Assembly (NCBI GenBank): GCA_008692225.1
Contig: VICG01000004.1
Coordinates: 186,001 to 250,000, forward strand
From: Monilinia fructicola
Taxonomy: Eukaryota; Ascomycota; Leotiomycetes; Helotiales; Sclerotiniaceae
Direction: 5' to 3'
DNA: 64,000 bases
Positions 36,800-49,635 of the stretch are shown piece by piece (within the stretch, counting starts at the first letter, position 1; every line of letters begins with the position of its first letter). The notes beneath the pieces were generated by a model. It searched no databases, had not been told where the DNA came from, and worked only from the letters and a program-made list of their open reading frames with translations. Both the position numbers and the translations under genes were made by a program.

Positions 36800-37649
36800 T
36801 ATGTTGATGGATGTTATATGATGCTGGGTGGTTGATTGTGCTTCTCTCTTCCTCTCATACTGAAATTCACATGGGCAATATTTTTTTTTCCATCCCGTTA
36901 TCAATCATTCACTATCTTAGCGCAAATCGCTTAAGCTGTATCGACTCAAGAGTCAGAAGACAATCACGTGATACTGAGGGGTGTGCGGATTGATCAGCAA
37001 GGTGCGTGACTATGTCAAACTCATGATGGTAAAACTTTTCAACTTCATGCCTTTCTATTGGTTTGCCCATCGCCATACATACTCATTTGCCAACACATGC
37101 TCTCCCAAGAGCTTTCTATCATTTAACCAGAGCGACGACGTGGATTCAATGCATGATGGTTCATCTGAAATTATCAAATAATATATAGCCTGGTTACCAC
37201 ACCTTTTATATCTGCAGTTAGCCGCCGCATCAACGCGGAGCACGTAGCTAACAATGACTGCATCGATCCCCAATATTATCCATGAGCCTCAGCTCGGGTT
37301 CACAACTCGTAACTTTCAGGAATACGAAATAACCCGAAAATTCTCTGGTTGATTCCCGATGGCGGTTGCTAGGTTCTAATGGTACCACATAAGTTTGTGG
37401 TGGGGCGTCGTAGTCATTATTTGCTGCAAGCACTGCAAGTAATTGCAGGATTTTTTATATTGGTGATATAATGGTTTGTTTGAGAGGACCAGGTTTCAGG
37501 GAAAACAACATCCATCCATAATTTTGCTCAAACTTTATATAGTTTCTGTCCAGTGGCAGATGTCTGACAACTTCATAAGTCAATTCAAACCTCATCCCTC
37601 TCGTTTCTTCTTTTTTCAATTTCCCTCTCATACACCTTCATAAGTAGTA
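36800..37649. promoter_or_regulatory. Divergent promoter region, SDA1 / NB-ARC-TPR gene
   Basis: 0.85 kb between divergent start codons. CT-rich leader sequence precedes the plus-strand gene at about 37580-37640. No specific site was recognised. Confidence 0.4.
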
Positions 37650-40600
37650 ATGAATTCGCCCACCGATTGTCCATTCATTTCTGCGAAAATGTCGGATGCA
37701 GACCCATATGTTCTCACGAAGCTTTCCGAACATATCTCACAACATCTCAACAAGTCCCTGGATGAAGCCGTGGAGAACTTGTCTTTAAGACTTCAAGATA
37801 CTGCGAAGGATGCCATCGCTGACACTCGAGAAATCAATACGATTATTGAGCAAGCTGTTAGGGAAGCGGTTGAGAAGGCAGTCGAGAAATCTGTAGTAAC
37901 TGAAGTTGAGCCTCCTTCCACAGAATCAGAGTTCAAATTTCCACCTTCTCGGAATTCAAATTTTGTTGGCCGCTCTTCAACCTTAGCCAAATTACTAAGT
38001 CTATGGAAACCGGTTCAAAAGAGTAGACTCGCAGTTGTAGGGCTCGGAGGAATAGGGTATGGTTTTCCTCTTTCAACAGACATTGCATTGAAGCTCACCA
38101 CTCTAGAAAAACTGAGCTTATCACTGAGCTTGTGTACCAAATCCGAGAAGCATCTCCAGCTTCTATATATTGGTTCGGTCCAGAAGCGTTACTTGCACCT
38201 TCTGTTGATGGAAATGAGCCGTTGGAGGATTGGCTACGGCCAGGGCGAGACCCTGGAAGCTTGTTGGTCGTTGATGCAGGAGAGAATTTCGATCTCTTAA
38301 CGCAGGATACCGATCACGGTAGACTTATTGATAGGCTACAAAGGTTTGAGGGGGCCATAATTCTCATTACTAGGACAAAGGCAAATGGGTGCCTCTTGAG
38401 TGGACCCCACAATATATTTGAGGTCGGTTGCCTCGAACTTGAACCATCAATGTGTCTACTACGAGACAGGTTGACGCTGGACCTCTTCGACAACTCAACC
38501 GACGAACAACTTCGCGAGATCGCACTGCTTGTTAACTGTTTACCAAGAGCCATCGTTCAGATCTCAAATTTACTTAACGATACTTCGATGAAACTTTCGC
38601 AGTTCATCTCCATATACCGAACCAACGACCAATTCAAATTACGGCTGCTAAGCTCAGTGGTTCCTCTATTCACGATATCGGAACAGGAATCCGTCGTCGG
38701 AAAGGGTGTCATAGACGCCAGGCAGTTCCGAAGGAACTACCCCATGGCTGCTCGTATTCTCTATCATCTATATTATCTTGGTGGCAATTCGGTACCGCGT
38801 TCTATCATCTCATCGTTAGTTGATCCTCTTGATCTCATTATCGTAATGTGTATCTTGAAAGGAAATTTTCTTGTCACAGAGGATGACGTTGAAGAGACAT
38901 ATAATATGCACCCATTGGTTTTCCTGTCGCTAAAAAAGGTCATTACGAGCGAGAGACTAGAAACAGATGAAAGCGACGTCGAGCAGGAGCTCGAATGGTA
39001 CACGCAAGCCGTTGTTGCTTTCGGAAATCACTACCCTGATCCAAATAACAAGAATAGAGAATGGTGGAAAAACTGCTTTGAACATTTCCTTGGCGATGGA
39101 AGCAAGAATAGCGATTCTGTACGGATTGCGTTGGCCTTGGTCTACAACAAGGAGTCCAAATACCTCTCTCGCAGGGGTCTTTACAACGAAGCTTTGAAGA
39201 TGGCCACAGCTGCTGTCGACACACTTCCAGAAGCGATACCTCATGAACACCTCAATGTACTCCAAAATCATCTTTCGCTTCTCGATCTATTGGCCAAGTA
39301 TGGAGAGCTTAGAGAGGCATTACAGACATATACTGAAGAGCATCCAGATGAATTATGGAAGAAGAGAGTTGAGGGTCTTCTGTATTTGTCTGAAGGTACT
39401 AACAAATTCGATGTTGTGGACCTTTTTCGACAAATTCGCCGTACTAAAGAATCTATGAATGCCCCCGAAAGTGATCTATGCATAAGTATTGACGACTATG
39501 GCATGGCTCTTATGCTCATTGGCAACTATCAAGCGGCCGAAATAGAATTTTCGACAGCTTTCAGAAAAAGAGCCACATTTCTTGGAACGAATCATCCCGA
39601 TACTCTTATGAGTTGCCAACACCTTGCAAATGTTCTGCATAAGTCTGGTAGATTCAATGATGCCCTCAGATTTGTAGAAGGCGCCATACGTGGAAGTCAA
39701 ATCTCTCAGGGCGATGAACACCCACAAACCCAATACATCAAAAGTCTCAAAGCACGGATCTTACTTTCCAAGGCTGTTTCATTGTCTGACTATAATGAAG
39801 TCGAAGCCCTTCTTACCAACGCTACGGACGTTCTTACTTCTCAGCTGTCCGACTCTCATCCTCTAGTCTTAACCTGCAGGAGCAATATTGCTTTGGTGAT
39901 GTTAGCTCAAGGTAGATATGACGAAGCTCTAACCATGAACCGTGCTGTGCTGACTGCAAGGGAGCATGGCCCTTGGTTGGATCGCGAGCGACACCCTGAC
40001 ATATTGACAAGTCGACACCAGATTGCAGAATGTCTGAGGCTGAAAGAAGGATGCCATGCCGCGCAGAGCTTGAGTTCTCAAGTATTGGTCGATAGGACGC
40101 AAATCTATACCGAGGGAACTTTCGAGAGCGATGACTTTCACCCCGAGCAACTCACCAGTCTCCACCTTCAATCTCTCATCCTTGCCGGCCTTGGTCAACA
40201 CACTGGGGCTCTTCACAAAATGGACCTCGTCTTGATCGGTAGGAAACGTGTTCTTGGAGAGTCGCATCCAGATTACCTTAACAGTCTCACCTGCAAAGGT
40301 GAAATCTTGCGTGGTCAGCTTCCCCTTGATGATGGAAGGGAGGAGATGTTGGATGCCATTGATGCACTTCATGGAAGAGCTCTAGAAGGCCTCACTCGAG
40401 TATTTGGTTCTCAACACCACTGGACACTTCAGTGTTTATCTTACATGGCGGCGGCAAAGCGTGAGCGGGGGGATGCATTAAGTTACACCGAAGCCGCTGG
40501 ACTTTATCGTCATATTTCTCGTGCTTACGAAGGGAATATGGGTGATCTTCATCCTGAAACAGTTAGAGCAAAAGCTCATTTAGCAGAAGTGATGCATCTT

Positions 40601-40747
40601 CTAGGCAACCGCCCAGAGGAGGCCAAAAAAGTTTTTAGAGAGGCTTGCGCCGGGCTTGCAAAGGTATTCGGATCTGATGCTCATGCTACTATTACCGCGT
40701 ATAGAGGTTATGAAAAGTTTGCCAAAGAACTTTCTGATCCTGCTTAG
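37650..40747 (+). CDS. NB-ARC/TPR STAND NTPase (NLR-like), about 1015 aa
   Basis: Fungal NLR-type proteins couple a nucleotide switch to repeat-based sensing, sometimes in heterokaryon incompatibility. Exons are 37650..38056 and 38107..40747 (3048 nt). The start could also be the Met at 37689 (MSDADPYVLTKLSEHIS). Residues up to about 90 are helical with an amphipathic repeat (AVREAVEKAVEKSV) and show no known effector domain. FVGRSSTLAKLLSLW precedes the P-loop GLGGIGKT, which is written only after splicing; Walker B is LLVVDAGEN and the sensor strand is AIILITRT. An MHP motif (YNMHPLVFLSL) replaces the MHD. The C-terminal half is tetratricopeptide repeats of the kinesin-light-chain type (for example HPDTLMSCQHLANVLHKSG, HPLVLTCRSNIALVMLAQGR). 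Frame intact. Confidence 0.88.
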
Positions 40748-41503
40748 GCCTTTTGGAGTGTAATGACAATAGAACGATGGGAGAACAATTTTATGATTAT
40801 GAACTGAACTCGGGAACACAGATACGGGGACTGCAACTTGGCACAGGCCATATTCGAGTAGGCGTTATTCTGGACAGATATTAGGATGGAGGAGTTTTTC
40901 ATTTACCCTTGGGGCTTACTGATTGGCTCAAGTTTCCGAGGAGCAATTCACAGAAGCCTCACCGGAGATTGGAGTTAATACACGCATTCAAAGAACTTTC
41001 TTGACGTTATACCCGCATGTTTTTGAACAGATCACACTACTCAAACCCAATAAAACAGGATGATTTCAGAAGTCTGATATCGAATCATCCAAATATGCAA
41101 TCCATTAAACTTCATCTATGTTGAAATATCCTACCATTGGAATATTTTAAACCTACAGATTCTGACCATTTTAGTTCAGCCTGTTTGCGTTCCTAGAATT
41201 TTTGCCAGCAAACACCCACACAAATGGGTCTTGTACCACGTGAATCCAACCCAAGGCGCCACGTCCAAAGTTATTGCAACGTCCAATCATTTTTTTGGGG
41301 CCTTGCTTGTGGATACTCTCCATTGTCTCCATCGTCTCCATCGTCTCCATCGTCTCCATCATTTCTATATTTTATAATCGCTGGATGTCGCCTTGATTAG
41401 TTTTCAATTCAATTAATTCCTTTGTTCTTGCATTTTCGGCGCAAATGTCATCATGTTTCGTTGATAATATCAAGTTTTCCCAGGTGGAATTCGTACATTA
41501 GAG
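40748..41503. other. Intergenic; 9-bp CATCGTCTC repeat at about 41320-41360
   Basis: No gene. The short tandem repeat encodes the accidental MET-repeat ORF on the minus strand. Confidence 0.45.
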
Positions 41504-42118
41504 ATGGCTCCCGTAGTCTTCCCCGCTCTACCCTCCCACTTTCCCCACAAAAATGCGAATTCTACGTTGTCTATCAAGCAACAAGTCTCTCAACCCTCGC
41601 CCTTATTTTCTTCATATTTCTCTTCCTCGGCCATAAGCTCGAAGTCGCCAGCTCTGACTGCGGCCCCCCATCTCCCCCATCTCCTCCACGAACAATCTTC
41701 CAATGTCATAAATGGCACCCCAACCCCAACCACAACCTATACATCATACATCGAACTCAAGAACAATGCATTTAATGCTGCGCCCACATCCCTCCCCGAT
41801 TCGACCTCAATTGGCGATCCATATTTAGTGGAGCCTCAGTCAGCGCAATCAAGCAATTCGGGGAGGGAGATCGGGATCGTGATTGGGTGCATCATAGGGG
41901 TGCTGATATTAGGACTGATGGGATGGGTATATATGATGAAGATGAAACAAAGTCAAAAGAAAAGAAGAAAGGGGAAGGGAAAGGTCAAGGTTAAGGCTCA
42001 GACCAAGAGAAGAAGACACAGGAGGCATAGGAAGCATAGGAGTACGGAAGAGAAAGCGCCCGATGATACCGGCAGAGAGGGACCGGCTGGAGAGCGGCCG
42101 GCTGGAGAAGAAGTCTAG
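41504..42118 (+). CDS. Hypothetical single-pass membrane protein, 204 aa
   Basis: Single exon. The N-terminal 120 residues are Ser/Pro/Thr-rich without a clear signal peptide. One membrane helix (EIGIVIGCIIGVLILGLMGW) is followed by a strongly basic tail (KKRRKGKGKVKVKAQTKRRR) and an acidic end. The layout suggests an N-out single-pass protein, with stop-transfer by the basic tail. No family recognised. The alternation of C-rich then G-rich composition here raises some doubt whether it is coding, but the helix-plus-basic-tail arrangement is typical of real fungal genes. Confidence 0.5.
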   Translation: MAPVVFPALPSHFPHKNANSTLSIKQQVSQPSPLFSSYFSSSAISSKSPALTAAPHLPHLLHEQSSNVINGTPTPTTTYTSYIELKNNAFNAAPTSLPDSTSIGDPYLVEPQSAQSSNSGREIGIVIGCIIGVLILGLMGWVYMMKMKQSQKKRRKGKGKVKVKAQTKRRRHRRHRKHRSTEEKAPDDTGREGPAGERPAGEEV

Positions 42119-44096
42119 TAATGCTCTCTATGGTTGATCTATTGTGTCCTTTGAGTTGCGATTAGATTGATTCTGTCGAATAAACTCGAAATTTGAGTTC
42201 ATGCTGAACAATAATCATATTTGGGACGAGAAAACAGGAGGCGAGTAGGCTCAATGCTCAAGTTGAAGTTGGAAAATTACGACAGAATGCTTGAAACAAA
42301 GTCAGAAATTAACGAGGAGTGATGACTGTGCATGGCTAATTCCATTTGGCAGGGGGTGTGGATGAGATGAATGATGAGCGAATGGTCGATGAGAGGAATG
42401 GATATGTGATGACAGACATACTTCATGACTATTGATTGAGCTGCCTTCGTAGTCTCCAACGTTGTAGTCAGAGATAAACCCACAATAAGCAAGGACGTAC
42501 TTCATGGTTCGCGCTACTGCAAGATATTGTATCGGACACTCGGGATGATACGTTGAATAAAGTGCCAAGGAATGACTACCTTCAAAGTTCCCACCCCGGA
42601 GCAAAGGGTTTTTGGAAGCCATTCGTACGAAATTTAAGGTTTGCTTGTGCGGGGCAGTGCAGGGTCTCACTTCTCACAACGCAACTTCCGACCTTTTCCA
42701 AACTATCCGTTGCTCTTTGAAAAATGTTCGAAGGGATATATAGGGACGACTGCTCGATGCGAAGCTGGATAACAATGCGGTTATATGGCTAGCCAGTAGA
42801 ATCAGATATTATCGAGTAAAGTAGATCGTACATGCCGGGTAGTCAAGTTCGAAGTTGGACAAATATATATTTAGCAGATTACGGTTTTAGGATTAGGCAT
42901 TATTTGGGCCTGTACAGTGACCGGATTCATAAACGCCATTCATACGCAGCGTATCATCAATGGGCAGAGCTCCACCATTCTCATATTTGGATAGTCTAGA
43001 CCGTGGGGGGTAGTTTTGACTTCTTTCGTCCTCGCATGAATGCTTCATTCTATGCTTGGTTCACACTGAATTGGCAGTCAAATCCCCAAGTCCTTGCAAG
43101 CCACCAACGAAAGTTGCACCCTGTTTCTTATTCTGCTATTCGATCCAGGGCCATAGTACGTCGTGCATGAGATCCGGGGTACAGTAGTGGTGGAAAAAAA
43201 GTGCAAGACTAAAAGCGGCATTGACCCCGCAATACGCTACGATGATTTTGTTCGTATATTTCAACGACAAATCATTCTTAATCCTGGACTTCCATCCTAC
43301 CCAGGAAAACACTGGTAACATGTACTCGAGTATCAACGTCATGGATTGTATACTGCACAGCTTTCCAAAAGCAGCTCAATCTATAAGAGCTACCAACGAC
43401 TAATAGGAAGAGCACGTTGTTGAGGGCGGAAAGGAATGACGGGGTTAGCTCGGGAATGAACATCAATTTCGAGTTACAAGCCATCAAACCCCCCAAACTT
43501 ACATTCATTTGGCAGAAGTCTGTCATGCATTTGCAACCAAGAACATAAGCCGTGTCACATTGATATGATGCTGTAGTTCAATTGGTCTCTTTTACTCTTC
43601 CAGGCGCATGATTGGAAATTTAATGGATGAATATTGCATTGCAAATGTGAGAGATTGCGGGGTAAAAAACTCAATATTCTTATTGCAACGGCAGATCAAA
43701 CTTCCCCACGGCAACTCCACCCCTTCATTCTCAAGATGTTTATTTCAAATCGCCCCCTCTCCTTATTTTTGCTCGTATATACGTACTCGAGCTGCATCCC
43801 AGAATTTGCGCGTCAATCACAATCGATACCCATCCAGTGGGCGGTTGAAATGATGAGACAAGAAGAGGGGTAGCGACATTGGCTATGGGCTGACTACCCT
43901 TAGTTTGCTGCCGCTAGTATCAATGACAGCTTACGAGGCCAATAGTAGTGGGATAAGGATGCAATGCCACCATATACGAGGTGGAAATATAGCTCATGCC
44001 ATAGAAAGCTTGTGGCATTGCTACTCCGAGTATCCGGAGCCAAGGGTATAAGACATAAAAGGTAGAAAAGACTGCACTTTCCTCCTTGTCTCATCA
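42119..44096. other. 2-kb gap upstream of alcohol oxidase
   Basis: Two minus-strand areas are weakly gene-like. At 42302..42670, MASKNPLLRGGNFEGSH lies within an open frame. At 43136..43526, two overlapping hydrophobic ORFs cannot be joined by a legal intron. Neither is supported enough to call. Confidence 0.35.
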
Positions 44097-44171
44097 ATGC
44101 TGTAAGTTTGGATATTCTCGAAATTTGCAAGAAATCTCCAACATCTGTAATATTTCAGCAAAGAACTCAAA

Positions 44172-46816
44172 ATGACTATCCCCGATGAGTTTGATATCAT
44201 TGTCTGCGGTGGTGGAAGCACTGGTTGTGTTATCGCTGGGAGGTTTGTTGAGCCCATCATATGGGGAGTATCGTGGCCCTGGGACTAATCGGCTTGCAGA
44301 CTTGCGAACCTCGATCACAACCTTCAAGTCCTCCTCATTGAAGCTGGAGAGAGTAATCTTAACAATCCATGGGTGTTCCGCCCAGGAATCTGTAAGATTG
44401 ATACCCTGTTCCTCCCATTAAAGATTACTGACAGCTCCACAGACCCTAAGAATATGAAGCTGGACAGTAAGACAGCATCATTCTACTATTCTCGCCCATC
44501 CGAATGGTTAGCTGGTCGCAAGGCTGTGGTTCCGTGTGCGCATATCCTCGGCGGAGGATCTTCCATAAACTTCATGATGTATACACGAGCCTCTGCTTCC
44601 GACTACGATGATTTTCAAGCCAAAGGATGGTCTACAAAGGAGCTCATTCCACTGATGAAGAAGCATGAGACATACCAGCGGGCATGTAATAATAGGTCGG
44701 TGGATATCCCTTCTAATTGATCAAGTATTTAACCATCACAGGGATCTTCACGGCTTTGATGGACCAATAAAAGTCTCATTTGGGAATTACACCTACCCAA
44801 TTAGTCAAGACTTTCTGCGTGCTGCCGAGTCCCAAGGAATTCCAACGACTGATGACTTGCAAGACCTTGTCACCGCACAGTAAGCCATAATTGACGCCCA
44901 AATTGCTGTATATACTCACAATTTTACCAGTGGAGCAGAACACTGGCTCAAGTGGATCAATCGAGATGTAAGCAATTCTAGCAGTTGTAATTGACTAGTT
45001 AGTCTAACATTGATTTAGACCGGTCGACGTAGCGATGCCGCCCATGCCTATATTCACTCTACCAGGGCTGTACATTCTAATCTTCACCTCATGTGCAACA
45101 CAAAAGTAGACAAAGTTATCATCGAGAATGGTCGAGCCGTTGGTGTACAAACTGTTCCTACGAAACCACTTCACGCCAATGTAAGTCATCGCACCATGGT
45201 TAGTCAAACACTATTAACTTCAAGTTCTAATAGCAACGCCCTCGTATCTTCCGTGCCCGAAAACAAATAGTTGTCTCAGGTGGTACTCTTTCATCGCCAC
45301 TGGTCTTACAACGAAGTGGTATTGGAGATCCAAAGAAATTACAGAAGGTTGGTGTCAAACCTATTGTTGATTTACCTGGTGTTGGCTTGAACTTCCAAGA
45401 TCATTATCTGACATTTTCTGGTATGTACTCATATACTTCCTTCCTACACGTTTTATGTGCTAAGAATTCGCGAGTCTACCGTGCTAAACCCGGAACCGAA
45501 AGTTTTGATGACTTTGCCAGAGGTGTTCCTGAGGTTCAGAAGGCTGTTTTTGACGAATGGAATATCAAGGGTACCGGGCCACTTGCCACAAATGGCATTG
45601 ACGCCGGTGTAAAAGTTCGTCCAACCGAGGAAGAATTGAAAGAGATGGAGACTTGGCCAACGCCCCACTTCAGATCTGGTTGGGAGAGCTATTTCAAGAA
45701 CAAGCCAGATAAGCCAGTGATGCATTACTCGGTAATAGCTGGTTGGTTCGGTGATCATATGTTGATGTAAGTCGTAACGCAAAGATTCACACGCTTAATC
45801 TGATAGACAGCTAGGCCACCTGGAAACTTTTTTACGATGTTCCACTTCCTCGAATATCCATTCTCTCGTGGTGAAACTCATATTGTTTCTCCAGATCCAT
45901 ACGAGGCACCGGATTTTGATGCTGGCTTTATGAACGACGAGAGAGACATGGCACCAATGGTTTGGGGATACATCAAATCACGTAAGACTCTCTTCTGCAA
46001 ATTTTATGAGCAAATATAGAGTCACATGCTGATGATTCAAAATAGGCGAAACTGCACGTCGCATGGATGCGTATGCGGGAGAAGTCCAAAATATGCATCC
46101 ATTCTACGCATATGACTCGCCAGCCCGAGCCAAAGACATGGACTTGTCGACTACCAACTCTTACGCTCTTCCAGGCAACGTTACTGCTGGTATTCAACAT
46201 GGTTCTGTAGGTCATTTACTTCATTTGTCTTAATAGTCTAGAATAATTCAGAGCTAATAAGTGATAGTGGTCCGTGCCAGTGGATGCGGGGAAGCCGCCA
46301 CAAGTTTCCTACCTCAACAGCAATCAACGAGACTTGCGACAAGATCTCAAGTACAGTAAACAAGATATCAAGCATATTGAGGAGTGGGTAAAGAGACATG
46401 TAGAGACAACCTGGCATTCACTCGGTGTAGGTCATTGATCCACCAAACTAACAAAAAGTACGATCTGACACACTAAACTTAGACATGTTCCATGGCACCT
46501 CGTGAAGGAAATTCCATCATCAAGCATGGGGTCCTTGATGAGCGCCTCAATGTTCATGGTGTAAAAGGGCTCAAAGTGGCAGATTTATCCATCTGCCCTG
46601 ATAATGTTGGATGCAACACTTGTGAGTATTCTGACCCACGTAAGACAAGATGCCATCAACTAACATGCACTAGTCTCAACCGCTCTTCTAATTGGAGAGA
46701 AATGCTCCATACTCGTGGCTGAAGATCTCGGCTATAGTGGTAAGGCCCTCGAAATGAAGGTGCCCAACTACCATTCTCCTGGCGAGGTTAGCGCTATTGC
46801 TACTGCTCGTCTTTAA
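44172..46816 (+). CDS. Alcohol oxidase (GMC family, methanol oxidase type), 666 aa, peroxisomal
   Basis: FAD enzyme oxidising short alcohols to aldehydes with H2O2 release. Thirteen exons: 44172..44242, 44300..44391, 44443..44695, 44742..44879, 44931..44967, 45019..45180, 45234..45420, 45475..45766, 45815..45981, 46046..46206, 46268..46426, 46483..46621 and 46674..46816 (2001 nt). Landmarks: [20 protein letters not shown] (Rossmann fold), [20 protein letters not shown] (GMC signature 1), [20 protein letters not shown] (signature 2) and TTWHSLGTCSM with catalytic His about residue 570. DNVGCNT follows, then the AOX-typical C-terminus. The last residues ARL fit a type-1 peroxisomal signal. A start at 44097 (5-nt first exon, intron 44102..44158) would add six in-frame residues. 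Length matches the family. Confidence 0.94.
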
Positions 46817-47797
46817 TTTGATTCTGTCATGTGTGACGGTTATGAATGAAAGTTAAATGGGGTTTAATTTGTTCTTTCAATATCACCACTCTTTTGACTA
46901 TGGCTTTTTGGGGGGGTCGTGGGGGGGAAGGCATTGTTATTGGTTAGTTTATGTTAGCTTACTTGTGATTCAATGAACATCCTCACTTGGGTATCAAACT
47001 TTGAGGAATATGTATCATCCGATGTGGTTTCTCGTCATAATCTTGCTGTGCTCTATACCCTTCTGAATGCTACCCGGTATTTATGCCCATCTTGTGTGTA
47101 CCAGTGCCTTCATGACTTTCGTAACTTTACCACAGAGTTATCTCAGTTATATAAACCAAAACAGTGACTCAGGCCATTTATGTTTCAATGAGCATTCATT
47201 TTATTTTACAATTATCTCGATATTCATCTTGAGTCAACCAATTTTACGAACCCTGTTGTAACAAATCAGCAAAACCTAAGCGAATTCACTCACTAAGCTA
47301 CAGCTGATGAAAAATATCCGTGGGAATACCTGCAATCTGCCTGATTTAAACCAATTTCTATTCAATTTTCTACTAATATTATACACGAATGCCATTCTCA
47401 CTGCACTGCTTCATATGTAGGAATGTCACTCCACAAGAACACCAGCAAATACTCCGAAGTCGATTGCGTCATCCTATCTCATGATAAATACTTTCTCATA
47501 TGGCGTGAAGCCGATAGACCAACTCATTCTACTACGGTAAAGATTTTGAATATTTGCTTCTCTCTCCGTACGGCTGCATCTCCACAATTCCAGCAATAGT
47601 ACATCATATTCGATCGCAATGTCTGATACGGTTGATGAACCACATATAAGGCCTTCTACGCATTCAAAACCAAACTATCTTCTACAAAGCAGTTATCAAC
47701 CTTGATCAAGAAGCTACAAAGCAGGCGAATTCTGCAAAAATCAAAACCATCAATCTATATCGCAGGATATCATCAAATCACATTAACTCCCACCACA
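46817..47797. other. Intergenic, no gene seen
   Basis: AOX 3' flank, including G runs near 46910-46930, then AT-rich sequence. Confidence 0.4.
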
Positions 47798-48202
47798 ATG
47801 TGTAACCCCGCAGCATACCTCTGTCATCACCTTCCCTCGCCCTCAAAACCCACACTCTGGATCGGCTGCTCCACCCATACCATCCCCTTTCACCGCAACA
47901 GACTAATCCCCCTGGGCTGGACATGCAAACCCCAGGCTAGGATGCTTGTCGCTGAAAAATCCCAACCTGTCAAAGTTTTCTGTCAGCGCTGTTGCGACAA
48001 GTGGGAGATAAATGGGTTGTACGAAGAAGAGCTTACGAAGAGCGTTTCGCGCCTTGACGAGGAGTTGAAGGATACCGCGTATAAATTGACGGGCAGGGAG
48101 ATACAGGAAGGATTAAGGAAAGCGGGTGAGCTATTTAGAAATGAGGGATTTGACATCGGAGATTCAGAGAGTGGTGTGCATAGGTGGGTGCAGTGGGGTT
48201 GA
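47798..48202 (+). CDS. Hypothetical small cysteine-containing protein, 134 aa
   Basis: The Met at 47798 (MCNPAAYLCHHLPSPSKP) is preferred over an upstream in-frame Met at 47702. Cysteines are spread as C2, C9, two more before residue 50 and a VFCQRCCDKW cluster, which could bind zinc. The C-terminal half is helical and charged (LYEEELTKSVSRLDEELKDT). No signal peptide and no family recognised. Coding support comes from a single open frame with CT-rich leader sequence before the ATG. Confidence 0.5.
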   Translation: MCNPAAYLCHHLPSPSKPTLWIGCSTHTIPFHRNRLIPLGWTCKPQARMLVAEKSQPVKVFCQRCCDKWEINGLYEEELTKSVSRLDEELKDTAYKLTGREIQEGLRKAGELFRNEGFDIGDSESGVHRWVQWG

Positions 48203-49630
48203 TGGGTTTGTGGATTAGGAGATTGTGAGATGGTTTACCGATTCGTTTTTACAACTGCGCATAGAATCGTGACAGATAGCATCTTCGATGGGCAGAAATT
48301 TGTAGTTGCAGCTGTCAGGATGTTCAAGGACATGAACTCGATGTGTCGCCTTTGGCATCAGCGTCGATTTTCTACACAGTAATTAAGTAGATGACTGCAC
48401 GATTGTCGATGGCTGGCTATGTTGTCTACACTTTAAAATCGAGAGAAATATCCCCATCCCTTTGAAGAGGTTATTCGATTTCACTCGAGGCTTTATCTAA
48501 ATTCTGGGATATATATAATTGTCTATAGTTGAGTCTCGACGGAGGACACCCCTTCATTTTGTTATGTGACGAGAGTTAAGCGAAGTATCTTTGTGATCCC
48601 ACCAATGGGATCCATGCGATTTTGTATCGGTGACGCATTTTTGCATACAGGACGTCATGAGGGTTACTGTTCCTGTAAAAATTTTACATATGAACTCTAA
48701 AAATCTCATATAGTAATATTCTCGATCGACTATGAACTTATTCAAGCATGAAATTCAATGGAGTACAAATTCGCTAAAGATAGTATGAGATCAACGCCAA
48801 GCCCAGGGGAAACCATGATATGTATGTGTATCTAATTATTAGATTAGATTAGAAACTTTCAGATATTGTTATTAGATTTATTGGGCTTAGAGTATTAAAT
48901 TGTTTGATCAGGTTGAATGGATCATCGAGGCTAGTTGTTGATACAAGCGAATTAACGCTCTCGAAGCGTTCCCTTCTCTCAATTGAGCCGTGATAATTTC
49001 CACATCCCTAAAATAGGAGTGCCAACTAAACATCTTCATAACAACACTTTAATAAAACTATAAGGGACAAGCAAATGGGTAGGGGATACTGAAATATCAA
49101 AGTGTTCAGCATGAAAAACCACAGTCATAGATATATCCAAAGACAATCAATCAGAGTCTATACTTTTTATTCGCAGACTTCAATGGGAATAAGTGCTGTC
49201 AGAGATGCAGTGCTTCCTGATTGGTATAACAACGTTAAGCGAGAAAAATTCACCTGATAACAGTACCAACTAGTTTGAGGGGGTTGATCATTAACAATAA
49301 ATCATATGAGTAATTTGATTAGAATAGTTTATTTGGTGCTGGTGTGAATTTAGGGCGCTTATTGTTTAGCAATGAATTACATAGATAATTTTATTAAGAT
49401 AATTCTTTGGGTATTAATGCTAATCCAGGGGGGGTTGGATTTTAACAGTAAATTTATATGAGGTGTTTTTTGGAATAATCCCAGATGATCATAATTCGAC
49501 TAGCTATTTGGAACGCTAACGAAGATGACTGCCTCTTCCAAGTCTAGACTCGGGGTGTGGTTCGCAATTCAGATCAAGCCTACTTTTTAAAATCAGTATA
49601 TTCTCGCTTCAGTACTATACACAAATCTAA
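48203..49630. other. 1.4-kb AT-rich gap with degenerate repeat
   Basis: No gene. From about 49270 to 49480, three degraded copies of an approximately 75-bp unit are visible (each with TTAnCAnTnAATnnATATGA-like core and a G run). Confidence 0.4.
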
Positions 49631-49635
49631 CGAAC

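Noticed and set aside
41171..41362. Minus ORF with METMETMET repeat
   Set aside because: Artefact of the CATCGTCTC tandem repeat.
42302..42670. 122-aa minus ORF with MASKNPLLRGGNFEGSH
   Set aside because: Looks partly natural but has no family, and the second half is His/Ser low complexity.
43136..43526. Two overlapping hydrophobic minus ORFs that might form a membrane protein
   Set aside because: Frames cannot be joined by an intron of acceptable length; left as unsupported.
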